DNA from: Caldilineaceae bacterium | GTDB taxonomy: Bacteria > Chloroflexota > Anaerolineae > Caldilineales > Caldilineaceae | Direction: 5' to 3' | Length of the DNA: 64,000 nt | NCBI GenBank assembly: GCA_026645575.1 | Contig: JAPKMW010000015.1 | Location: forward strand, 82,173 to 146,172 | Shown here: one piece after another, positions 36,310-43,036 of the stretch | Layout of the letters: each line of letters starts with the position of its first letter | Numbering within the stretch: the first letter of the stretch is position 1 | The notes under the pieces: model-generated | Databases searched by the model: none | What the model was told of the DNA's origin: nothing | Seen by the model: the letters and a program-made list of their open reading frames with translations, nothing else | Made by a program: the position numbers and the translations under genes

Positions 36310-36870
36310 CTATCCCTTAGCGACTAATGAAAAGGTGGCAATTTCCCGCCACGCTGGATCATCTGGCCCGCGTTGCATCAGTGCTAACCGCTCAATTGGT
36401 GCCGACCAATGTCCGGTCTGCCATTCACTCTGCTGTAACTCTTCCACCATCTGGCGCGCCGCCGACCCTTTCAGCCGCATCGCCAGCGTCAAGTGCGGTG
36501 TAAAGTGGCGATGTTTGTCCCGCCCCAGCACCTCCAGCAGCGCCGAACGCACCGCCAAGAGCGCCGGCGTCACTGCCACTTGCAGATAGATCACGGGCCG
36601 ATCCGCTGGTGGAAAGGTGGCAATGCCGCCCAGCGCCAACGCAAAGGGCTGCAATTCGCGTTGGCTGGCTTGTAACCGTGCAATTGTCTCTGTTTCATTC
36701 GCTGGCGTAGCCAAGCCGCCCCGCCAATAAGTGCCGACCAGCGTAACATGGGGCGCGGTAATGCGGGCCGTCACCGGATCGTACTGTTCCCGCAGCGCCT
36801 GGATGCGATTGGCAAGGTCGCCTTGGGGAAAAGCGCCAACGAAGATGCGATAGTCCTGATTTTGTGGCAT
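36310..36870 (-). CDS. thpR: RNA 2',3'-cyclic phosphodiesterase (2H family, ThpR/LigT type)
   Basis: A 186-residue protein with the two H-x-T/S-x catalytic signatures of the 2H phosphoesterase superfamily: H41 in APHVTLVG and H126 in FTPHLTLAM, 85 residues apart as expected. It starts YRIFVGAFP, the usual ThpR opening. Known activity is hydrolysis of 2',3'-cyclic phosphate RNA ends, with weak 2'-5' ligase activity. It begins 2 bp after the GH4 stop on the same strand, so the two are probably cotranscribed although functionally unrelated. Confidence 0.9.
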   Translation of the reverse strand: MPQNQDYRIFVGAFPQGDLANRIQALREQYDPVTARITAPHVTLVGTYWRGGLATPANETETIARLQASQRELQPFALALGGIATFPPADRPVIYLQVAVTPALLAVRSALLEVLGRDKHRHFTPHLTLAMRLKGSAARQMVEELQQSEWQTGHWSAPIERLALMQRGPDDPAWREIATFSLVAKG

Positions 36871-36872
36871 GG

Positions 36873-38264
36873 TTACCGCCAGAACTGCGGCAGATATTCA
36901 CGGTAACTCTCCAAATAATCCGCTAAAATCGCTTGTGCCGCCTCAATATCATCCACCACCGGGTCGAGCAGCAGACATTGCAACGCCGCCTGCCGATCGC
37001 CATGCACCGCCGCATCAACGGCCAGGCGCGCCACCGTGGTCTCACGGCGACAAAGTTCGGCAATCCCCTCTGGTAAGGCGCCCAACGTGAGCGGCTGAAT
37101 GCCGGCGCCGTTGCTGAACCCTGGCGTCTCGACAATCGCGCCAACCGGCAAGTTGGCAATCTGCCCCCGATTTGGCAAGTTGACCGCCAGGTGATAATGC
37201 TGCCCGGCGCCGGCAATGCTTTCGATCACCTCTAGCGCCCCTTCACTATCTGAGGCGGCTAACGCGTCAATCGAAGCTGTACCGGCGGCCATAGCGGCAA
37301 TCTCTTGCAACCGGTTTTCGCGCCGCTGGTTGTTGACCGCCCAACGGTAGAGCGCAACGTTATACTTTTCCCACGGCTTGGTGACGGGGTTACTAAGCCA
37401 GGGCAAATATTCACACATATGTTGATCACCTGGCACCGGCAGCCGACCAAAGGCATGAAACATGCGCGTCGTCAACGGCTCAAAATCGGCGGAGTGCCGT
37501 TGCCACCGTTCACGCACCAGCGGATAGAGATCAGCACCGGTGCGTTTGTCGCGAATGTCGAGCATCCAGGTGAAGTGATTGAGACCTGCCGCTTTGATGT
37601 CAATGAGCGGCAAGGTTTGGCGGATCACCTGCCCCATCTTCGGCCAGATGTCGGGGTCGGCGTTGGTGTTGATAATGCCCGGCGGCACGGTAATGCCCAA
37701 CTCGTCGGCCAGGGTCAAGCCGACCAAGCCAAAACCTTCCTTGACTTGGTGACACAGTCCCACCACCTTGATTTTGCTATAGCGAGCAATGGCGTCGCAG
37801 ACGCGGATCATGGGGTTGGAGTAGTTGACAAACCAGGCGTCGGGGCAGGCTTCCTCCATATCATGGGCAATTTCCAGCACCGGACCTACGTTGCGCAAGG
37901 TGTGGGCTAAGCCGCCTGGCCCGCCATTTTCGGCATAGGGTTGGCGCACGCCATGTTTACGGGTGATCTCAAAGTCGCGCTGCCACAGTTCTTCACGCGG
38001 ATTAACTTCAATTGCCGACACAACAAAATGGGCATCGGGCAAAGCATCGCGGTGGTGCGTGTAGGTCGTGATGGTCATGTCGGCGGCCCACTCCCGATTG
38101 AGACGCGCCGCCAATCGACCCATCAATGCGACCCGTTCGGCGTTGCGATCCACTAGCGCAATCTGACTGCCGCGCAGTTGTTCACTTTTCATGAGGGCAG
38201 CAATCGTATTCAGGCCGAAACTGGCGCTGCCCGCACCAATCACGACGATTTTGCTTGGAAGCAT
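36873..38264 (-). CDS. Glycoside hydrolase family 4 alpha-glucosidase/galactosidase-type enzyme
   Basis: A 463-residue GH4 enzyme. The N-terminal NAD-binding motif GAGSASFG is at residues 10-17. The metal-binding Cys appears in VVGLCHQV with NYSNPMIRV just upstream, and the metal His in GLNHFTWML. GH4 enzymes use NAD+ and Mn2+ and cleave by oxidation-elimination. Members with the GLCHQV signature are usually alpha-glucosidases, alpha-galactosidases or alpha-glucuronidases. It is cytoplasmic and is followed 2 bp later by thpR. It could act on sugars imported by the Opp-like system, but nothing in the sequence proves this. Confidence 0.93.
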   Translation of the reverse strand: MLPSKIVVIGAGSASFGLNTIAALMKSEQLRGSQIALVDRNAERVALMGRLAARLNREWAADMTITTYTHHRDALPDAHFVVSAIEVNPREELWQRDFEITRKHGVRQPYAENGGPGGLAHTLRNVGPVLEIAHDMEEACPDAWFVNYSNPMIRVCDAIARYSKIKVVGLCHQVKEGFGLVGLTLADELGITVPPGIINTNADPDIWPKMGQVIRQTLPLIDIKAAGLNHFTWMLDIRDKRTGADLYPLVRERWQRHSADFEPLTTRMFHAFGRLPVPGDQHMCEYLPWLSNPVTKPWEKYNVALYRWAVNNQRRENRLQEIAAMAAGTASIDALAASDSEGALEVIESIAGAGQHYHLAVNLPNRGQIANLPVGAIVETPGFSNGAGIQPLTLGALPEGIAELCRRETTVARLAVDAAVHGDRQAALQCLLLDPVVDDIEAAQAILADYLESYREYLPQFWR

Positions 38265-38625
38265 AGCTCATCTCCAAATCTTGGTATATGCTGATGAAAG
38301 AATTACCATCATTATACATCTTGACCTCAATTTATCCATTTGCCTAAAAATTGGGTGCGCCGAAAAAATGGCGAGTTTCGTCCGAACCGCAAGCGTTAGC
38401 GAGCAGAAAGCGCCGCTCGCTAACGCTTGCGGTTCGGATAGAGGGGGTACCCCAATCGGGACGCACCCAAAAAACAGTGAACACGGATAGGAAGGAACAC
38501 GGATAAATGATGAACAGATCCGTGTTACCTAATAATTTGTTGCGTAAAAGCGGAGATGCCAAAGTTCCCCTTTCCAGGTATAATAACCAGACACGCAACA
38601 CGAATCACGAGTAAGGAAATGTTTC
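38265..38625. repeat. Intergenic region with a compound long hairpin and a CACG-heptamer leader
   Basis: The main structure is a perfect 24-bp stem: 38381-38404 (TCCGAACCGCAAGCGTTAGC, then GAGC) pairs with 38415-38438 around a 10-nt loop. An outer pair TTGGGTGCG (38351-38359) and CGCACCCAA (38462-38470) encloses it. After it, GAACACGGATAGGAAGGAAC (38479-) repeats a phrase seen at 51841. Just before the amidohydrolase start is a degenerate heptamer run CACGCAACACGAATCACGAG. A possible promoter for the downstream gene was not resolved. Confidence 0.75.
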
Positions 38626-39690
38626 ATGCCCAAAGAATATCCGATTGTTGATGTAGACATCCATCCCGGCATCCCGGCCAAGTACATTGGTCATCGCCTG
38701 GCGCAGCCGTGGCGAATGCGGTTTGACTCAGGTAGCCGTGGCTCCGGCACGCTGGGCTATTGGAATCCCAATGGTGTCAATCGCCCTGACGCTATCCTGG
38801 AAGATGGTAGCCGGGTAGAAGATAGCCCGACCGCCCTTGCCACCCATCTGCTTGATCCGTTTGCGCTGGATATTGGCATTCTCAACACCGGTTCCGTGTT
38901 ACATCTGGGCCTCTCGCCGGAGCCGGACTATGCCGCAGCGCTCATTGCAGCCATGAATGATGCGCTAATTGAAGAGTGGTTGCCGGTTGATCCTCGGTAT
39001 CGCGCCTCGCTTGCCATCTATCCCAATGACCCGGAACTGGCGGTGCGCGAGATTCATCGCCTGGGCGATCATCCGGGTGTTGTCCAGGTCATCATGCCCA
39101 GCGCCGCACGGATGCCCTATGGTCAGCGCTACTACCACCCGATCTATGCCGCCGCCGTCGAACATGGCTTGCCCGTGGCGATCCACCCCGGTACGGAAGG
39201 GGTGGGCCTCTCTGGCCCGCCAACCAATGTAGGCTACCCGACCAGCTATTTTGAATGGCACACCAGCTTGGTTTGCAGTTACATTGCCCATCTAACGAGT
39301 CTGGTGACGGAGGGGGTTTTCACCAAATTTCCTGATCTGACCTTTGTCATGTTGGAAGGGGGCGTCTCCTGGTTGCCGCCGATCCTCTGGCGTTTTGACA
39401 AGAACTGGAAGGCGCTGCGCATGACCACGCCGTGGGTGGATCGCCTACCCAGCGAAATTGTAACCGAGCATGTTCGCTTTAGCACCCAGCCCATTGAAGA
39501 GCCGGAAGATACCAAACACTTTCATGCCATCCTGGAGATGTTCGACGCCGAACGCATGCTCATGTTCGCCACTGACTACCCCCACTGGGACGGGGACACG
39601 CCCGATTTCACCGCTCGCGCTTTCCCCAAAGCCATGCGCCCGGCGATTATGGGTGGGAATGCTCAGGCGGTTTATCGGCTGGCTATGTGA
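38626..39690 (+). CDS. Amidohydrolase family 2 (ACMSD-like) metal-dependent hydrolase or decarboxylase
   Basis: A 354-residue TIM-barrel protein of the amidohydrolase_2 family. The first metal motif is DVDIHPG (residues 9-15) in place of HxH. Further ligand positions are AIHPG near residue 187 and the C-terminal Asp in LMFATDYPHWDGD near residue 321, a hallmark of this family. Related enzymes are ACMSD, gamma-resorcylate decarboxylase and various hydrolases; substrate not deducible. GTAAGGAAATG lies before the start (AAGGAA about 6 nt upstream). It stands alone, followed by two long palindrome arrays. Confidence 0.87.
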   Translation: MPKEYPIVDVDIHPGIPAKYIGHRLAQPWRMRFDSGSRGSGTLGYWNPNGVNRPDAILEDGSRVEDSPTALATHLLDPFALDIGILNTGSVLHLGLSPEPDYAAALIAAMNDALIEEWLPVDPRYRASLAIYPNDPELAVREIHRLGDHPGVVQVIMPSAARMPYGQRYYHPIYAAAVEHGLPVAIHPGTEGVGLSGPPTNVGYPTSYFEWHTSLVCSYIAHLTSLVTEGVFTKFPDLTFVMLEGGVSWLPPILWRFDKNWKALRMTTPWVDRLPSEIVTEHVRFSTQPIEEPEDTKHFHAILEMFDAERMLMFATDYPHWDGDTPDFTARAFPKAMRPAIMGGNAQAVYRLAM

Positions 39691-39716
39691 TCCCACTGCT
39701 TGCCAACCGGCTCCTT

Positions 39717-39889
39717 GCAAGTCCGTGACTCGCCCTGGTTTTTGTACGCTCCCGGCGAGTCCATGACTCGCCCTGGTTTTTGTACGCTCCCGGCGAGTCC
39801 ATGACTCGCCCTGGTTTTTGTACGCTCCCGGCGAGTCCGTGACTCGCCCTGGTTTTTGTACGCTCCCGGCGAGTCCGTGACTCGCCCTG
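39717..39889. repeat. Direct repeat array, 38-bp period, carrying the palindrome in CGT orientation
   Basis: Units start at 39717 (variant CAAGTCC), 39755, 39793, 39831 and 39869 (partial), exactly 38 bp apart. Each unit is GCGAGTCCRTGACTCGC followed by CCTGGTTTTTGTACGCTCCC. There are no variable spacers, so it is not CRISPR. Units 2 and 3 have an A in the centre (CATGACTCG) and units 1, 4 and 5 have a G. Confidence 0.93.
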
Positions 39890-39944
39890 ACCTGTTATAA
39901 ATTACGCGTATTTCTGTGCCAAAATTTGTGGCAAGTGAACTGGT

Positions 39945-40054
39945 GCGAGTCACGGACTCGCGAGGAGCGGGAGGGGTGAACTAGTGCGAGTCACGGACTC
40001 GCGAGGAGCGGGAGGGGTGAACTGGTGCGAGTCACGGACTCGTAAGGAGCGGGG
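39945..40054. repeat. Direct repeat array, 41-bp period, carrying the palindrome in ACG orientation
   Basis: Three cores GCGAGTCACGGACTCG begin at 39945, 39986 and 40027, 41 bp apart. They are separated by CGAGGAGCGGGAGGGGTGAA-type spacers. The orientation of the central triplet is opposite to the 38-bp array 56 bp upstream, so the two arrays face each other. The array ends 31 bp before the AlkA-like start codon. Confidence 0.92.
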
Positions 40055-40084
40055 TTTGCGCTTTTGTGCTGGTAAAGGTCTCGT

Positions 40085-40726
40085 ATGGCTGATTTGTTTT
40101 TTGAACCACTAACCGAAGCCCGTCTGTTGGAAGGTGTAGCCATCCTGACAGCGCAGGATGCCGACTTGGCCGCGATTGTCCATCGCTGGGGGCCGCCGCC
40201 ATTGTGGGCGCGGGAACCGGGCTTTCCCACGCTGGTGCATATTATCTTGGAACAGCAGGTGTCGCTGGCTTCGGCGCGGGCGGCTTTTGATCGGCTGCTG
40301 GCCGTGGCGACGCCGTTGACGCCCACACGTTTTCTCGAATTGGATGATGAGACGCTGCGTGCGGTTGGTTTCAGTCGCCAAAAGGCCGGCTATAGTCGCC
40401 ATCTAGCACAAGCCATTATCACTGGTGCATTCAATATTGATGGGTTGCTGACGGCGCCCGATGAAACCGCACGCGCTGCGTTGGTAGCGCGCAAAGGCAT
40501 TGGGCCGTGGACGGCGGATATTTATCTGCTCATGTGTCTGGGGCGACCAGATGTCTGGCCCGTGGGCGATCTGGCGTTGCAAGTGGCGATGCAAACGATC
40601 AAAGGACTGGCGCAGCGGCCAACAGTGGTTGAGATGGAAACATTAGCGGAAGGGTGGCGACCCTGGCGGGCGGTGGCGGCACGACTCTTGTGGCATCATT
40701 ACTTGCGGGAACGGGGCTTACCATAA
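40085..40726 (+). CDS. DNA-3-methyladenine glycosylase II-like (HhH-GPD) repair enzyme
   Basis: A 213-residue HhH-GPD glycosylase. Residues about 45-75 (PTLVHIILEQQVSLASARAAFDRL) are the first helical pair. The helix-hairpin-helix is LVARKGIGPWTADIYLL, and the catalytic Asp follows in DVWPVGDLALQ. Such enzymes remove alkylated purines to start base-excision repair. It is shorter than E. coli AlkA (282) because the N-terminal beta domain is absent, as in many bacterial homologues. AAAGG lies 7 nt before the ATG. The palindrome array immediately upstream leaves little room for a promoter, so the array may contain or replace it. Confidence 0.88.
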   Translation: MADLFFEPLTEARLLEGVAILTAQDADLAAIVHRWGPPPLWAREPGFPTLVHIILEQQVSLASARAAFDRLLAVATPLTPTRFLELDDETLRAVGFSRQKAGYSRHLAQAIITGAFNIDGLLTAPDETARAALVARKGIGPWTADIYLLMCLGRPDVWPVGDLALQVAMQTIKGLAQRPTVVEMETLAEGWRPWRAVAARLLWHHYLRERGLP

Positions 40727-40824
40727 GCCAGAGTCCACTCCTGGGTGGTGGTATTGGTGGCTACAATGGCAGGAATGAACTCTGTTCCTACCTATTGTAA
40801 GGGCAAAGCCAAACTTATTCAACT

Positions 40825-41571
40825 ATGGCGGAGGACGTAAGGGGCTTGGCGGCGGTCTATTGCCCTATGTTTAGCCTGCGTTCACGCTTCGTGGGTAATT
40901 CGTCTAGTAAACGTCGTAATATGTGGGCTAACCTCATGGTAAGACGCCTCTACGCCTGGGCCTGTGAACGGTTGTATGCCGAACTGGCGGGCTACTATAA
41001 TCTCATCAGTTGGCTCGTGAGCTTTGGGCAATGGGACCGCTGGCGTCGGTTGGCGCTTGCCCATTTGCAAGGGCCCCGCGTCTTGGAATTGGGTTTTGGC
41101 ACCGGTGAATTGTTGCCGCATCTGGCCGCCAGAACAGCGCTCACCGTTGGCCTCGACCTATCACCAGCCATGCACAACGAGGCGAGACGCAAACTCCGCA
41201 CGATTGGTCTAGGGGTGCCACTGGTACAGGCGCAAGCACAGTCTATGCCCTTTGCCGATCACTCGTTTGACACCATCGTCGCCACCTTTCCGGCCCCCTA
41301 TATCCTGGAGTCGAGTACAGTAGCCGAATGCGCCCGCGTGCTTGCGCCAGCGTCCAGCGCTGGTGTTGGACGCCTGGTGATTGTTGGTCTTTGGGTAACA
41401 ACCACGAATCCACTATGGGAACGTTTCTTGCCGCTCTTCTATGGTCGCCCGGAACCGGCCGCGTTGGATCGCATCGCCGCCCGCCTGACGTTAGCCGGCT
41501 TTGTCCCAGCCCTGCACGAATGTACGGCTGGCCTGTTCAAGGTGGGCATCATTGTGGCGGAGAGCAGATAA
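40825..41571 (+). CDS. Class I SAM-dependent methyltransferase
   Basis: Up to 248 residues. Motif I for S-adenosylmethionine binding is VLELGFGTGELLPHL, followed by LTVGLDLSPAM (acidic end of strand 2), VQAQAQSMPFADHSFDTIVATFP (motifs II/III) and a C-terminal strand region. The UbiE-like phrasing (AELAGYYNLISWLVSFGQWDRWRRLAL) suggests a small-molecule or lipid/quinone-type acceptor, but this is unproven. The start is uncertain: in-frame ATGs at 40867 and 40921 (MWANLMVRRLYAW) are plausible because the preceding residues are not conserved-looking. The AlkA-like gene is 98 bp upstream. Confidence 0.85.
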   Translation: MAEDVRGLAAVYCPMFSLRSRFVGNSSSKRRNMWANLMVRRLYAWACERLYAELAGYYNLISWLVSFGQWDRWRRLALAHLQGPRVLELGFGTGELLPHLAARTALTVGLDLSPAMHNEARRKLRTIGLGVPLVQAQAQSMPFADHSFDTIVATFPAPYILESSTVAECARVLAPASSAGVGRLVIVGLWVTTTNPLWERFLPLFYGRPEPAALDRIAARLTLAGFVPALHECTAGLFKVGIIVAESR

Positions 41572-41671
41572 CCAGTCGTCTGCCCTTTCTTGGAGGAGTC
41601 AACGAGTGTTCACCATAATCGACCGACTTCTGCCTCTTTCAGGAAGGAGACCGTTCCCTTTGCTATGATGG

Positions 41672-42442
41672 ATGCAAAGCCCTATGATACCATTCAACCA
41701 CCTGCGGCCTTTGCTTGTTGGCAATAGTCAATTGACCCCAACCGCCACCGGTTGGCGACTAGCGAACGGCCAAACCGCCGCCAACCGCTATACCAACGCC
41801 CAACTTGACGATTACCAGGGGCTGCCGCGCCACCGCTTCCCCTGGCGACCGCCGTTGACCCTGACCCTGCGCGCCCGCTTCTCTCATCCAGTTGATCAAG
41901 TGCGCGGCACTGCCGGCTTTGGTTTTTGGAACAACCCTTTTGGCTTGGGGCGGCAACAGTGGCCGACCCTGCCCCGTGCTATCTGGTTCTTCTTCAGTTC
42001 GCCGCCATCCAATATGGCGCTGGCGTTGGATGTGCCGGGGCCGGGTTGGAAAGCGGCCACCATTGATGCCTGGCGCTGGCCCTTCTTTCTGTTGGCGCCG
42101 ACGACACCAATTGCCATGCCGCTGATGCGCATTCGCCCACTCTACCGTCTGCTTTGGCCGCTTGGGCAGCGGGCGATTGGCGTCCATGAAGCGCTGCTGG
42201 CGCTTGATATAACAGAGTGGCATACCTATCGTCTGGTCTGGGGCAACAAAGCGGCGCACTTTTTTGTTGATGACCAACCCGTGTTGCATTGTGATCAAGC
42301 TCCCGGTGGCCCACTCGGTCTGGTGATCTGGAAGGACAACCAGGCGATGGCCGTGACGCCCTGGTCTTTACCCAGGCACCAACTGGTCGCCTGTACCGAA
42401 GAACAGTGGCTGGAAGTGGCCGATCTGTCAATCGGAACCTGA
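41672..42442 (+). CDS. Conserved hypothetical protein, possible concanavalin-like beta-sandwich
   Basis: Up to 256 residues, with an alternative start ATG at 41684 (MIPFNH). I do not recognise a named family with confidence. The pattern AGFGFWNNPF, AIWFFFSSPPSNMAL, ITEWHTYRLVWGNKAAHFFVDDQPVLH and GPLGLVIWKDNQAM resembles the strand pairs of GH16/LamG-like concanavalin folds, where a Trp-His-x-Tyr strand is followed by a V-D-G/D turn. No clear GH16 catalytic E-x-D-x-x-E was found, so binding rather than hydrolysis is likelier. No signal peptide is evident. It lies 100 bp after the methyltransferase gene on the same strand. Confidence 0.6.
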   Translation: MQSPMIPFNHLRPLLVGNSQLTPTATGWRLANGQTAANRYTNAQLDDYQGLPRHRFPWRPPLTLTLRARFSHPVDQVRGTAGFGFWNNPFGLGRQQWPTLPRAIWFFFSSPPSNMALALDVPGPGWKAATIDAWRWPFFLLAPTTPIAMPLMRIRPLYRLLWPLGQRAIGVHEALLALDITEWHTYRLVWGNKAAHFFVDDQPVLHCDQAPGGPLGLVIWKDNQAMAVTPWSLPRHQLVACTEEQWLEVADLSIGT

Positions 42443-42541
42443 CCTACTGCAATTGTCAATTGGCTCTTTTATAGTGGACAGAAACTTCTTTGTTCATATT
42501 TTGCAAAGGATTTGCATCATCTTTATGGAAATGGATCTGCC

Positions 42542-43036
42542 ATGCAGTTAACAATTAATAATGAAATTTATGAAGTTGCTGCCGACCCTAGCCAGCCCTT
42601 GCTCTGGGCGCTACGTGATGAATTGGGGCTAACCGGCACTAAGTTTGGCTGTGGTATGGGCATCTGCGGCGCCTGTACCATCCACGTCGATGGCGTTGCC
42701 ATGCGCGCCTGTGTCACGCCGCTGGCTGCGGTAGAGGGGCGCGCCGTCCGTACCATTGAAGGGTTGGCGACCATCGGCAGCGACAATGTCATCACCCTGC
42801 ATCCGGTGCAACAAGCATTTATCGACGAGCAAGTACCCCAGTGTGGCTGGTGTATGAGCGGCCAGATCATGGCCGCCGCCGCCTTTCTCGAACAAAATCC
42901 GGCGCCCAGCGAAGAGGATCTAGTCAACGTCATGAGCAACAACTACTGCCGGTGTGGCTGCTATGTACGCATCAAGCGCGCCGTTTCCCGCGCCGCCAGC
43001 CAAATGGCCGCTAGTCAGCAGGAGGTGGCTGCATGA
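42542..43036 (+). CDS. [2Fe-2S] subunit of a molybdenum hydroxylase (isoquinoline 1-oxidoreductase alpha-like)
   Basis: A 164-residue protein from the ATG at 42542 (a start at 42512 would add ten unconserved residues). The plant-type ferredoxin cluster cysteines are in FGCGMGICGACTIHVDG plus RAC. The second all-helical cluster uses CGWC and the later CRCGC. This is the electron-transfer subunit that carries electrons from the molybdopterin subunit to an acceptor. Its TGA overlaps the ATG of the large subunit (ATGA), so the two are translationally coupled. No FAD subunit follows, as in the two-subunit IorAB-type enzymes that pass electrons to a cytochrome. Confidence 0.95.
   Translation: MQLTINNEIYEVAADPSQPLLWALRDELGLTGTKFGCGMGICGACTIHVDGVAMRACVTPLAAVEGRAVRTIEGLATIGSDNVITLHPVQQAFIDEQVPQCGWCMSGQIMAAAAFLEQNPAPSEEDLVNVMSNNYCRCGCYVRIKRAVSRAASQMAASQQEVAA

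Noticed and set aside
39717..40054. Possible CRISPR array
   Set aside because: Units repeat directly every 38 or 41 bp with the whole unit conserved, there are no unique spacers, and no cas genes are in the window.
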